In this document: piece by piece, positions 9,367 to 17,991 of the stretch
How positions within the stretch are numbered: the first letter of the stretch is position 1
How the letters are laid out: every line of letters starts with the position of its first letter
From: Streptomyces tsukubensis
Lineage (GTDB): Bacteria; Actinomycetota; Actinomycetes; Streptomycetales; Streptomycetaceae
Direction of reading: 5' to 3'
Assembly (NCBI RefSeq): GCF_003932715.1
Contig: NZ_CP020700.1
Span: forward strand, 7,152,501 to 7,216,500
Length of the DNA: 64,000 nucleotides
Position numbers and translations under genes: made by a program
The notes under the pieces: model-generated
Database searches by the model: none
Seen by the model: only the letters and a program-made list of their open reading frames with translations
What the model was told of the DNA's origin: nothing

Positions 9367-10530
9367 ATGAGCACCGAAGCACCGCGGTGGATCCCGGGCG
9401 GACCGACCGGTCTGGGTACGGCGGCCCTGATCCCGGTGCGCCCCGCGGAGCCGCCCCGGTCCGAGGCCGCCCCGGCCCCGGACCGGGCCCCGGCCCCCGT
9501 CCCGCCCCCGGCGGCGGATCCCGGCGGCCCGGCCGCCGGACCACCGCCCCCCGGCAGCCCCGTCCCCGGCCTCTACCACCATCCCGTAACCGAGTACGAC
9601 CGGGGCCGGGCCGCCGAGGTCGACCGGCTCATCAAGATCTGGGCCATCGAGGAGATCGAGCTGTATCCCCCCGAGTGGGCGGAGCAGTTCGAGGGCTTCC
9701 AGGTGGGGATGTACATGACCGTCTGCCACCCCGACGCCCCCACGGTCGGGCAGCTGATGGTCGCCGCCCGGCTGATGGTCGCCGAGAACGCGGTCGACGA
9801 CTGCTACTGCGAGGACCACGGCGGTTCGCCCGACGGACTCGGCGGCCGGCTGCTGCTGGCCCATACCGCGCTCGACCCCGTGCACACCACCGCCGAGTAC
9901 CGGGCGCCCTGGGGCGAATCGCTGAAGGCGGACGCCCCCCGGAGGGCGTACCGCTCCGCCATGGACCACTTCCTGGAGGCGGCCACCCCGTCCCAGGCGG
10001 ACCGGTTCCGGCACGATATGGCCCGGCTCCACCTCGGCTACCTCGCCGAAGGCGCCTGGGACCAGACGGATTACGTACCGGAGGTGTGGGAGTACCTGTC
10101 CATGCGGCAGTTCAACAACTTCCGCCCCTGCCCCACCATCACCGACACCGTCGGGGGCTACGAGCTGCCCGCCGACCTCCACGCCCGGCCCGAGCTCCAG
10201 CGGGTCATCGCCCTCGCCTCCAACGCCACCACCATCGTCAACGACCTCTACTCGTACACCAAGGAACTGGACAGCCCCGGCCGGCATCTGAACCTGCCCG
10301 TCGTGATCGCCGAACGCGAGAACCGGTCCGAGCGCGACGCGTACCTCAAGGCGGTCGAGGTCCACAACGAGCTGATGCACGCCTTCGAGGCCGAGGCCGC
10401 AGCCCTGTCCGCCGCCTTCCCCCTGCCGGTCCTGACGCGCTTTCTGCGCGGTCTGGCCGTCTGGGTCGACGGCAACCACCACTGGCACCGCAGCAACACC
10501 TACCGCTACAGCCTGCCCGACTTCTGGTAA
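9367..10530 (+). CDS. mic: 2-methylisoborneol synthase
   Basis: 387 aa, cytoplasmic class I terpene cyclase. It converts 2-methyl-GPP to the volatile 2-methylisoborneol. The first metal motif is DDCYCED (144-150), the D-D-x-x-x-x-D variant specific to this enzyme, and the second is NDLYSYTKE (292-300), the NSE triad. Residues 1-68 are rich in Pro, Ala and Gly and look disordered; in this family such an extension precedes the catalytic domain and is the likely cargo-loading segment for the upstream shell. An AGGAGG-type site lies just before ATG 9367. The order shell-synthase-methyltransferase matches known actinobacterial 2-MIB operons. The symbol follows the cyanobacterial naming. Confidence 0.95.
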   Translation: MSTEAPRWIPGGPTGLGTAALIPVRPAEPPRSEAAPAPDRAPAPVPPPAADPGGPAAGPPPPGSPVPGLYHHPVTEYDRGRAAEVDRLIKIWAIEEIELYPPEWAEQFEGFQVGMYMTVCHPDAPTVGQLMVAARLMVAENAVDDCYCEDHGGSPDGLGGRLLLAHTALDPVHTTAEYRAPWGESLKADAPRRAYRSAMDHFLEAATPSQADRFRHDMARLHLGYLAEGAWDQTDYVPEVWEYLSMRQFNNFRPCPTITDTVGGYELPADLHARPELQRVIALASNATTIVNDLYSYTKELDSPGRHLNLPVVIAERENRSERDAYLKAVEVHNELMHAFEAEAAALSAAFPLPVLTRFLRGLAVWVDGNHHWHRSNTYRYSLPDFW

Positions 10531-10562
10531 CCACGACCTCCGGCAAGGAAGGGAAACCGTCG

Positions 10563-11441
10563 TTGTCTCTGTCCGACGTGACCACCCGTGACACCGTCAC
10601 CATCCCCGGCCCGGCGACGCCCTACCAGGGCGACATCGCCCGCTACTGGGACCACGAGGCCAGACCCGTCAACCTCCGCCTCGGCGATGTCGACGGTCTC
10701 TACCACCACCACTACGGCATCGGCGACGTCGACCACGCCGCCCTCGGGGAGCCCGGCGCCCCGGACCGGGAGGAGCGGCTGATCGCCGAACTCCACCGGC
10801 TGGAATCCGCCCAGACCCAGGTCCTCCTCGACCACCTCGGGCCCGTCCAGCGGGACGACACCCTGGTCGACGCGGGCTGCGGACGCGGCGGCTCCATGGT
10901 CATGGCCCACCAGCGCTTCGGCTGCTCCGTCGAGGGCGTCACCCTCTCGGTCAAGCAGGCCGACTTCGCCAACCGGCGCGCCAAGGAACTGGGCATGGAG
11001 GACTCCGTCCGGGCCCGGGTCTGCAATATGCTCGGCATGCCGTTCGCCACCGGCGAGGCCGCGGCCTCCTGGAACAACGAGTCCAGCATGTACGTCGACC
11101 TGCAGGACCTGTTCGCCGAACACTCCCGGATCCTCTCCGTGGGCGGACGCTACGTCACGATCACCGGCTGCTGGAACCCGATCTACGGCCAGCCCTCGAA
11201 ATGGGTCTCCCAGATCAACGCCCACTTCGAGTGCAATATCCACTCCCGCCGCGAATACCTGCGGGCCATGGCGGACAACCGGCTCGTCCCGCAGGCGGTC
11301 GTCGACCTGACCGCCGAAACGTTGCCCTACTGGGAGCTGCGCGCCACCTCGTCCCTGACCACGGGCATCGAGGAGGCGTTCATCAACTCCTACAAGGACG
11401 GTTCGTTCCAGTATCTGCTGATCGCGGCCGACCGGGTCTGA
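10563..11441 (+). CDS. mtf: geranyl diphosphate 2-C-methyltransferase
   Basis: About 292 aa. It uses SAM to methylate C2 of geranyl diphosphate, supplying 2-methyl-GPP to the preceding cyclase. Family-specific sequence near the N terminus includes YQGDIARYW and LGDVDGLYHHHYGIG; VDAGCGRGGS (about 102-111) is SAM motif I. TTG 10563 follows AAGGAAGGG by nine bases and is preferred, with GTG 10578 as the alternative. It starts 32 bp after the synthase, so it is cotranscribed, and it ends before a strong terminator. The symbol is borrowed from the cyanobacterial operon. Confidence 0.93.
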   Translation: MSLSDVTTRDTVTIPGPATPYQGDIARYWDHEARPVNLRLGDVDGLYHHHYGIGDVDHAALGEPGAPDREERLIAELHRLESAQTQVLLDHLGPVQRDDTLVDAGCGRGGSMVMAHQRFGCSVEGVTLSVKQADFANRRAKELGMEDSVRARVCNMLGMPFATGEAAASWNNESSMYVDLQDLFAEHSRILSVGGRYVTITGCWNPIYGQPSKWVSQINAHFECNIHSRREYLRAMADNRLVPQAVVDLTAETLPYWELRATSSLTTGIEEAFINSYKDGSFQYLLIAADRV

Positions 11442-11473
11442 GGTCTCCGCACCGCCCGTGCGGTACGGAAGGA

Positions 11474-11510
11474 GGCGGCCCGCCCCCGCTCGTCGCGGGG
11501 GCGGGCCGCC
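11474..11510 (+). terminator. terminator of the 2-MIB operon
   Basis: A perfect 15-bp GC stem (11474-11488 with 11496-11510) with a 7-nt loop, 32 bp after the methyltransferase stop. Confidence 0.85.
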
Positions 11511-11542
11511 CGCCCCGTTTGCGGACGGTGCAGGATGCCGTC

Positions 11543-11971
11543 ATGAAGATCGACCACTTGACGCATATCCCGGACCCGGAGGGCGTGCACCCCGCGGTCC
11601 CCTACACCCATGTCGTGACCGGCGCCGGACGGTGGGTCGCCGTCTCCGGACAGATCGCCCTCGACGAAAAGGGGCAGCTCGTCGGCCCCGGGGACCCGCT
11701 GGCCCAGGCCCGTCGGGTCTTCACCAACCTCGGCCGCTGTCTGGCGGCCGCCGGCGCGGGCTTCGACGATGTGGTGCGGCTGACCTACTACATGGCGGAC
11801 ATCGCCCATCTGAAGGAGGTCGCCGTCGCGCGGAACGAGGTGATGGACCCGGCACGGCTCCCGGCGTCGTCGGCGTTCCAGGTCGTGTCGCTGGTGTCGC
11901 CGGAGTTCCTGATGGAGATCGAAGCCGACGCGATCGTCCCCGCCGACCGGGAGCTGCCCGGACGAGGGTGA
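11543..11971 (+). CDS. RidA/YjgF-family protein
   Basis: 142 aa, one Rid/YER057c fold; such proteins form trimers that hydrolyse enamines/imines or act in small-molecule pathways. The fold shows in VSGQIALDE, NLGRCLAAAGAGFDDVVRLTYYM and MEIEADAIV. The position of the catalytic arginine in true RidA (in the stretch PARSCVEV) reads PASSAFQV here, with Ser in its place, so the archetypal imine deaminase activity is unlikely and it belongs to another Rid subgroup. It lies alone after the 2-MIB terminator, 102 bp downstream. Function unknown. Confidence 0.8.
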   Translation: MKIDHLTHIPDPEGVHPAVPYTHVVTGAGRWVAVSGQIALDEKGQLVGPGDPLAQARRVFTNLGRCLAAAGAGFDDVVRLTYYMADIAHLKEVAVARNEVMDPARLPASSAFQVVSLVSPEFLMEIEADAIVPADRELPGRG

Positions 11972-12183
11972 GACGCCGATCCGGGGGACGGCGCCGGAAC
12001 CGTGGCCGCCGTATCAAGGGACCGTGAACACTCCATGGCACAGAAAATGCCGCAAAGGAGATGTCGACCGGATGAAAGCCGCCAATCGGCCGGTGATTTG
12101 ATGGTGGTTCGTACGGTAATGGCGGGTCCGGGAATTCCTCCGGAACGTTGACGTAAATCGGGCGCGGCGGCACGCTCCTCCGC
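11972..12183 (+). promoter_or_regulatory. upstream region of the ROK regulator gene
   Basis: A 212-bp gap, AT-richer than its surroundings between about 12030 and 12150. It contains an imperfect palindrome, AATCGGCCGGTGATT (12084-12098), a possible autoregulatory ROK site, and TTGACG at about 12147. No full promoter can be assigned with confidence. Confidence 0.3.
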
Positions 12184-13326
12184 ATGCCCAGGACCGAGCC
12201 CACCGCGCTGACCCTCCTCCGCCGCACCCACGAGGCGCAGGTGGTCGAGGTGCTGCGCCGGCTGGGCGCGGTCAGCCGCGCCGGGCTGGCACAGCACACC
12301 GGGCTGTCCCGCACCGCGCTGTCGTCCATCACCGCCGCCCTGATCGAACGGGCGGTCGTCGTCGCCGGTCCCGCCCCGGCCGATGGGGTACGCGGTCGGG
12401 GCAGGCCCGTCGAACTGCTCCGCCTCCACCCGGCCACCGGCCGCTGCGCGGGCGTCGACCTGGGCCGCGGCCGGGTCCGGGCGGTCGTCGCCAACGCAGC
12501 CCACGAAATCATCGCCTCCGGGGCCCGCGCCTGGCCGCCCGACGCCCCCTGGGAGCAGCGCACCGGCGCGGCGCTGGAACTCCTGGACGAACTCCTCGAC
12601 GGCTCCGCGACCGGCCTGGAAGGCATCGGGATCGGTCTCGTCGGACCGGTCACGGAACCGGGCGAACGGGCCGGGGCGCTGGTGGCGCTCCTCCGCGAGC
12701 GCTACGGCGCACCGGTCCTGGCCGAGAACAACACCCGGCTCGCGGCGCTCGCCGAAGCCGTGCACGGCGCCGGAGCCGGGGTCCGGCACGCGGTCTACGT
12801 CCGGCTGTCGCACGGGGTCGGCGGCGGACTCGTCGTCGACGGGCGGCTGCTGGGCGGCGCGGGCGGTACGGCGGGGGAGATCGGACATGTCACCGCCGAG
12901 CCCGGCGGGCCGCGCTGCCGCTGCGGAAACCACGGCTGTCTGGAGCTGTACGCCTCGCTGCCCGCGGTGACGGCGGCCGGGGGCACCGGCGACGAGGAGG
13001 CCGTGGCCCGGGCCGGCCGGCTGACCGGAAGGGTCCTCGCCGGACTGTGCACCACGGTCAACCCCGAACTGCTGATCATCGGCGGGGAACTCGCCGCGCT
13101 GGGACCGCGGCTGCTCGGCCCGCTGGAGTCCGAACTGCGGGCCCGTACCCTGCCCGCCGCACTGGCGGGACTGCGCGTCGTCACCGCGCAACTGGGGGAC
13201 GAGGGCGGGGCGCTCGGTGCCATCGCCCTGGTCCGCCAGGAGGCGCCCGTAGCGGTGGCGCGCGGCGGGGCCCGGAGCGCCTTCGTACCGCTCGCCGCGT
13301 GTACCGGGCCGGGAAGCGCCGGCTGA
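12184..13326 (+). CDS. ROK family transcriptional regulator
   Basis: 380 aa. The N-terminal winged helix reads [21 protein letters not shown] then [10 protein letters not shown]. The ROK ATPase-like fold follows, with the zinc site made of His235 (GEIGH) and [10 protein letters not shown] (245-254). The usual catalytic Asp of sugar kinases (E-N-D-A-N) is replaced (ENNTR), so this is a sensor without kinase activity. It precedes, on the same strand, a permease, ATPase, binding protein, sulfatase and DUF4838 gene, and most likely represses them until a sugar-like ligand is present. The 278-bp gap downstream suggests a separate promoter for the transporter genes. Confidence 0.85.
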   Translation: MPRTEPTALTLLRRTHEAQVVEVLRRLGAVSRAGLAQHTGLSRTALSSITAALIERAVVVAGPAPADGVRGRGRPVELLRLHPATGRCAGVDLGRGRVRAVVANAAHEIIASGARAWPPDAPWEQRTGAALELLDELLDGSATGLEGIGIGLVGPVTEPGERAGALVALLRERYGAPVLAENNTRLAALAEAVHGAGAGVRHAVYVRLSHGVGGGLVVDGRLLGGAGGTAGEIGHVTAEPGGPRCRCGNHGCLELYASLPAVTAAGGTGDEEAVARAGRLTGRVLAGLCTTVNPELLIIGGELAALGPRLLGPLESELRARTLPAALAGLRVVTAQLGDEGGALGAIALVRQEAPVAVARGGARSAFVPLAACTGPGSAG

Positions 13327-13604
13327 CCTCTCCCGCACCTGCCGAACCCCTGCCGGGCCCGCGTGCCCCGGCACCGCGCTCCCTCCGGAGCACGGCGGCC
13401 CGGGATCCGTACCGCCGTGCGGTCCTTGCACCGGGAGCGTTCCGTGCCCCGGTGACCCGCCGCGCCGGCGCACCGAACCACCCTCTCCCGCCTACTCGTT
13501 GGCCGTGCCGCTCCCCGTGCCGTGCTCTGCGCCGTGGTCCGTGGGCCCGGCCCCGTACCCCGTTCCTCCACTCCGTACGCCCCAGGACCCAGAGGCGGCC
13601 CTCC

Positions 13605-14450
13605 ATGCCCCGCACCACCGCACGACCCTCCCCTTCCCCACCCACCGCGGTGCCGCCGCGCGCCGCCCCGGCCGGTACGACCCGCCGGACCCGGGGCCCG
13701 GTGACGGCCGCCCGTCTGACGGGAGTCCTCTCCCTCGTCGCCGGTATCGCGCTCTGGCATCTGGCGGCCGCACTGGGCACGGTCGGCGTCCCCGGCCCCG
13801 GGCCGGTCGCGGCCCGGGGCGCGGAACTCCTCCGGGACGGGACCCTGGCCACCGACGCCCTGGTCTCGCTGCGCCGGGTGCTCACCGGCTGGGCGCTCGG
13901 CACCGCGGCCGCGATCCCCGTCGGCGCGCTGATGGGCTGGTACCCCCTGGCCCGGGCGCTGCTGGAGCCCTGGGTGCAGTTCTTCCGCGTCGTACCGCCC
14001 CTGGCGATCATCCCGCTGACGATCGTGCTCCTCGGCATCGACGAGCCCGCCAAGATCACCGTGATCTTCCTGGCGGCCTTCCTCTCCACCGTGGTCTCCG
14101 TCTTCCAGGGCGTCGTCGCGGTGGACCGGACCCTCGTCGACGCGGCCCGGGTGCTGGGCGCCCGGGATCCCGGAATCTTCGTCCGGGTGGTGGTCCCGGC
14201 CACCGTGCCGTTCCTCTTCGTCGGGGCCCGGGTCGGTCTGGGGGCCGCGTGGTCCACGCTCGTCGCCGCCGAACTCATCGCAGCCCAGCAGGGGCTGGGC
14301 TACCGGATGCAGCAGGCCCAGCTCTACTACGACCTCGAAACGATCTTCGTCGGGATCGTCGGCATCGGCACTCTCGGGCTGCTGATGGACCGACTGCTGA
14401 TCGCCGCCGAACGCCGGGCCACGGTCTGGCAGGAAAGGAGGGCGGTATGA
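13605..14450 (+). CDS. ABC transporter permease, SsuC/TauC type
   Basis: 281 aa. About six membrane segments follow a charged, Pro-rich 45-residue N terminus. The EAA-loop region reads [31 protein letters not shown] when taken in two parts ([10 protein letters not shown] then VVVPATVPF), the docking site for the ATPase, as in sulfonate/nitrate/taurine importers. ATG 13605 is chosen; the frame is open far upstream but lacks family sequence there. It overlaps the ATPase gene by ATGA, showing translational coupling. Confidence 0.82.
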   Translation: MPRTTARPSPSPPTAVPPRAAPAGTTRRTRGPVTAARLTGVLSLVAGIALWHLAAALGTVGVPGPGPVAARGAELLRDGTLATDALVSLRRVLTGWALGTAAAIPVGALMGWYPLARALLEPWVQFFRVVPPLAIIPLTIVLLGIDEPAKITVIFLAAFLSTVVSVFQGVVAVDRTLVDAARVLGARDPGIFVRVVVPATVPFLFVGARVGLGAAWSTLVAAELIAAQQGLGYRMQQAQLYYDLETIFVGIVGIGTLGLLMDRLLIAAERRATVWQERRAV

Positions 14451-15343
14451 CCCCCGCCGGACCCCCGCCCGGAAGCTCGGCCGAACCCCTGCCCGAACCC
14501 CTGCCCGAACCCCTGAACGGACCCCTGACCGGGACCCCCGCCCCGCCGCCGCCCCTGATCTCCTTTCGGGACACGACCCGTCACTTCCCAGGCCCCGACG
14601 GCGGGTTCACCGCCCTCGACGGCGTCGACCTCGATGTCGCCGAGGGGGAGTTCACCGTACTCGTCGGCCCGTCCGGCTGCGGGAAGTCGACCCTCCTCGG
14701 CATCGCCGCCGGACTCGTCGAGCCGAGCCGCGGCGAGGTGCGGCTCGACGGCCGCCCGGTCCGCCGCCCGGGCCCGGACCGCGGCATGGTCTTCCAGCAG
14801 TACGCCCTCTTCCCCTGGCTCACCGTCCGCGGCAACGTCGAGTTCGGGCTCCGTACCGCCCGCGTGCCACGGGCCGAACGCCGCCGCAGGGCAGCCCACT
14901 TCATCGACCTGGTGGGCCTCACCGATTTCGCCGACGCCCTGCCCAAAACCCTGTCCGGCGGAATGCGGCAGCGCTGTGCGATCGCCCGCGCCTACGCCGC
15001 CGACCCCCGGGTGCTCCTGATGGACGAGCCCTTCGGCGCGCTCGACTCCCTGACCAGGTCCCGGCTCCAGGAGCAGCTGCTGGAGATGTGGGAGCGGGAG
15101 CGCAGAACCGTCCTCTTCGTCACCCACGACGTCGACGAGGCCGTGTTCCTCGCCGACCGGGTGATCGTCATGGCCGCCCGGCCGGGCCGCATCCACCGGA
15201 CCGTCGACATCGGTCTGCCCCGGCCCAGGACCGCCGCCACCCGGCTGACCGACTCCTTCACCGCACTGCGTACCGAAATCTGGCGCGCCGTCCACGAGCA
15301 GGAACCCCGCACCACTCCGACTCCCACCCCCTTGGAGCCCTGA
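14447..15343 (+). CDS. ABC transporter ATP-binding protein, SsuB/TauB type
   Basis: 298 aa. Walker A is GPSGCGKST, the Q-loop is FQQYALFPW, the signature is LSGGMRQR, Walker B is [11 protein letters not shown], and the H-loop is VTHDVDEA. This is the nitrate/sulfonate/taurine ATPase group. The first 35 residues are an unusual Pro/Glu/Leu-rich tail created by short in-frame repeats ([10 protein letters not shown]), absent from the core fold. It overlaps the permease stop by 4 bp, with AAAGGAGGG upstream, and is followed by the binding protein after 6 bp. Confidence 0.85.
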   Translation: MTPAGPPPGSSAEPLPEPLPEPLNGPLTGTPAPPPPLISFRDTTRHFPGPDGGFTALDGVDLDVAEGEFTVLVGPSGCGKSTLLGIAAGLVEPSRGEVRLDGRPVRRPGPDRGMVFQQYALFPWLTVRGNVEFGLRTARVPRAERRRRAAHFIDLVGLTDFADALPKTLSGGMRQRCAIARAYAADPRVLLMDEPFGALDSLTRSRLQEQLLEMWERERRTVLFVTHDVDEAVFLADRVIVMAARPGRIHRTVDIGLPRPRTAATRLTDSFTALRTEIWRAVHEQEPRTTPTPTPLEP

Positions 15344-15349
15344 ATCCCC

Positions 15350-16357
15350 ATGTCCACCTCCTCTCATCGCCGCCGCACCCTCGCCGCGGCCGCCGTCCTC
15401 GCCGTACTGGCCACCGGCGGCTGCACCGCGGCCTCCGCGGACGGCGACGGCACCCGGTCGGTCGACTTCGGCTATATCGCGGACTACAACCAGGCCGGGC
15501 TGCTGGCCGTCGCCCGGGAGCGCGGGCTCTGGAAGGAGCACGGCATCCGCGCCACGTACAAGGTCTTCACCGACGGCCCCACCCAGATCACCGCCCTGGG
15601 CGCCGGCGACCTCGACTTCGGCACCATCGGCCCCGGTGCCGCCTGGCTGCCCGCCTCGGGCCGGGCCACCGTCGTCGCCGTCAACCAGCTGGGCCGCGCG
15701 GACCGGGTCGTCGCCCTGCCCGGCCGGGGCATCTCCCGGACCGCCGATCTGAAGGGCAAACGCGTCGCCGTCCCCGAGGGCACCTCCGGCGACATGATCC
15801 TCGGGCTCGCCCTGGACCGGGCCGGACTCTCCCGCGACGACGTCAAGATCGTCCCCATGGCCCCGGCCACCGCCGTCTCCGCCCTGGCCTCCCGCCAGGT
15901 GGACGCCGCCGCGCTCTGGTACCCGCTGCTGGCGACCGTGGAGAAGCGGATCCCCGGTCTGGTCCGGCTCGCCGAGAGCGCCGATTTCGCCGCCGATTTC
16001 GCCTTCCCCAGCTCCGTCGTGGCCGCACCCGGTGCCGTCGGGAAGGACCGCGAACTGGTCGAGGACGTCGTCCGGGTCCTCCAGAAGGCCAACGACTTCC
16101 GGCACAAGAACCCCGGCAAGACGATCGACATCACCGCCCGGTTCCTCCGGCTCGACCGCGACGCGGTCGCCGCCGACGCCCGCAACACCCAGCCCCTGTC
16201 CACAGCCGAACTGGTGACGGCGGGCCGCGACGGAACCGTCGCCCGCTGGTTCACCGCCCTCCAGGGCTTCTTCGTCCGCGCGGGCAAACTCGATGCCCCC
16301 GTACCGGTGGAGAAGTTCTACGCCGGTGACCTCTACCAGCGGGCGGCGGCCCGATGA
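15350..16357 (+). CDS. ABC transporter substrate-binding lipoprotein, SsuA/NrtA-like
   Basis: 335 aa. The signal peptide ends in the lipobox ATGGC with Cys25, so the mature protein is lipid-anchored outside the membrane. The body is a two-lobed periplasmic-binding fold (VDFGYIADYNQAGLLAVARERGLW, GAGDLDFGTIGPGA, DLKGKRVAVPEGT), as in binding proteins for sulfonates, sulfate esters, nitrate or thiamine precursors. It couples by ATGA overlap to the sulfatase gene, which makes a sulfated or sulfonated ligand, or a product of desulfation, the best guess. Confidence 0.82.
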   Translation: MSTSSHRRRTLAAAAVLAVLATGGCTAASADGDGTRSVDFGYIADYNQAGLLAVARERGLWKEHGIRATYKVFTDGPTQITALGAGDLDFGTIGPGAAWLPASGRATVVAVNQLGRADRVVALPGRGISRTADLKGKRVAVPEGTSGDMILGLALDRAGLSRDDVKIVPMAPATAVSALASRQVDAAALWYPLLATVEKRIPGLVRLAESADFAADFAFPSSVVAAPGAVGKDRELVEDVVRVLQKANDFRHKNPGKTIDITARFLRLDRDAVAADARNTQPLSTAELVTAGRDGTVARWFTALQGFFVRAGKLDAPVPVEKFYAGDLYQRAAAR

Positions 16358-17991
16358 CCGGCCCCGCGTCCCCCCGCCCCGCCGACGGCACCCCCCGGCG
16401 CAACATCCTCTTCCTGATGACCGACCAGCACCGCACCGACACCATCGGCGCCTACGGTGCCACCGGCGGACACACCCCCCACCTCGACGGACTCGCTGCC
16501 TCCGGCACCCGGCTCGACCGCTGCTACACGCCCACGTCCATCTGCACCCCGGCCCGGGCCAGCCTGCTCACCGGTTACGCCCCCTTCCGACACCGCCTCC
16601 TCGCCAACTACGAACGGAACGTCGGATTCGCCGAGGACCTCGCCGACGACCAGTTCACCTTCACCACCCCGCTCACCGAGGCCGGCTACCGGCTCGGACT
16701 GATCGGCAAATGGCATACCGGAGTACGGCGCCTCCCGGCCGACTTCGGATTCGAGGGGCCCTACCTGCCGGGCTGGCACAACCCCGTCACCCACCCCGAC
16801 TACCTCGACTACCTCGACGCCCGCGGACTTCCGCCGTACGCGATCACCGACCCGGTCCGCACCAGGCTCCCCGGCGGCGGCCCCGGACCGCTGCTCGCGG
16901 CCCGGCTGCGACAGCCCGTCGAAGCGACCTTCGAACACTATCTGGCGACCCGCGCCATCGAACTCCTGCACCGCTGGGCCGACGAGGACGCCGCCGACGG
17001 CACAGCCCGCCCGTTCTTCCTCGCCACCCACTTCTTCGGCCCCCATCTGCCCTATCTGCTGCCCGACGCCTACTACGACCTGATCGACCCGGCGACCGTA
17101 CGGCTCCCCGAATCCCTCGCGGAGACCTTCGAGAACAAACCCCCGGTCCAGCGCAACTACAGCGCCCTCTGGGGGCACGACAGCCTCACCGAGGACGAGT
17201 ACCGCAAGCTGATCGCCGCCTACCACGGCTATGTCGCCCTGATCGACCACCAGATCGGCCGGATCCGGGGCGCCGTCGCGGACCTCGGACTCGACGCCTC
17301 CACCGCCGTGCTCTTCACCGCCGACCACGGCGAGTTCACCGGCTCGCACCGGATGCACGACAAGGGGCCGGCGATGTACGAGGACGTCTACCGCATCCCC
17401 GGACTGCTCCGGGTCCCCGGAGCCCCCGGGGGAGTGGTCCGCCCGGAGTTCGCCACGCTCACCGATCTCACCGCCACGATCCTCGACCTCGCGGGCTGCG
17501 ACCCCGCGCCCGCCGTCGACGGGCGCAGTCTGCTGCCGCTCACCGGCGGCGGCCCGGCCCCCGACTCCTGGCCGCGTCATGTGGTCGGCGAGTTCCACGG
17601 CCACCACTTCCCCTATCCGCAACGCATGCTCAGGGACGCCCGCTTCAAGATCGTGGTCAATCCCGAGTCGCTGTGCGAGCTGTACGACCTCGACCACGAC
17701 CCCCATGAACTCCGCAACGCCTGGGACGATCCGGCCCTGCGCGACGACCGCGACCGGCTGGTCCGGAGCCTGTACCGGCTGCTGGTCGAACGCGGGGACA
17801 ACTTCCACCACTGGATGGCGGCCGTCCTCGACACCGGCGGTCCGCCCGGTGACACCTCCCTCGGCTCCTTCGAGTCCGCCGCCGGAGCGGAGCCCGGAGC
17901 GGTTCCCGCCGTACCGGAGGACGCATCCCCCGCCCCCCGCCCGCTGCCCGCCCCGGAAGGACACCGCGCCCATGTCTCCCGAACCCCGTGA
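16354..17991 (+). CDS. sulfatase (formylglycine, Cys type)
   Basis: 545 aa. LFLMTDQHRTDT supplies metal-binding Asp residues near the N terminus. Cys64 in ICTPARASLLTG fits C-x-P-x-R, the site converted to formylglycine by an FGE-type enzyme. GKWHTG and FTADHGEFTGSHR hold further catalytic and metal residues. It hydrolyses a sulfate ester. No signal peptide is visible, so it probably acts in the cytoplasm after import. The Pro-rich last 60 residues look disordered. It overlaps the binding-protein gene by 4 bp and the DUF4838 gene by 20 bp. Confidence 0.88.
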   Translation: MTGPASPRPADGTPRRNILFLMTDQHRTDTIGAYGATGGHTPHLDGLAASGTRLDRCYTPTSICTPARASLLTGYAPFRHRLLANYERNVGFAEDLADDQFTFTTPLTEAGYRLGLIGKWHTGVRRLPADFGFEGPYLPGWHNPVTHPDYLDYLDARGLPPYAITDPVRTRLPGGGPGPLLAARLRQPVEATFEHYLATRAIELLHRWADEDAADGTARPFFLATHFFGPHLPYLLPDAYYDLIDPATVRLPESLAETFENKPPVQRNYSALWGHDSLTEDEYRKLIAAYHGYVALIDHQIGRIRGAVADLGLDASTAVLFTADHGEFTGSHRMHDKGPAMYEDVYRIPGLLRVPGAPGGVVRPEFATLTDLTATILDLAGCDPAPAVDGRSLLPLTGGGPAPDSWPRHVVGEFHGHHFPYPQRMLRDARFKIVVNPESLCELYDLDHDPHELRNAWDDPALRDDRDRLVRSLYRLLVERGDNFHHWMAAVLDTGGPPGDTSLGSFESAAGAEPGAVPAVPEDASPAPRPLPAPEGHRAHVSRTP

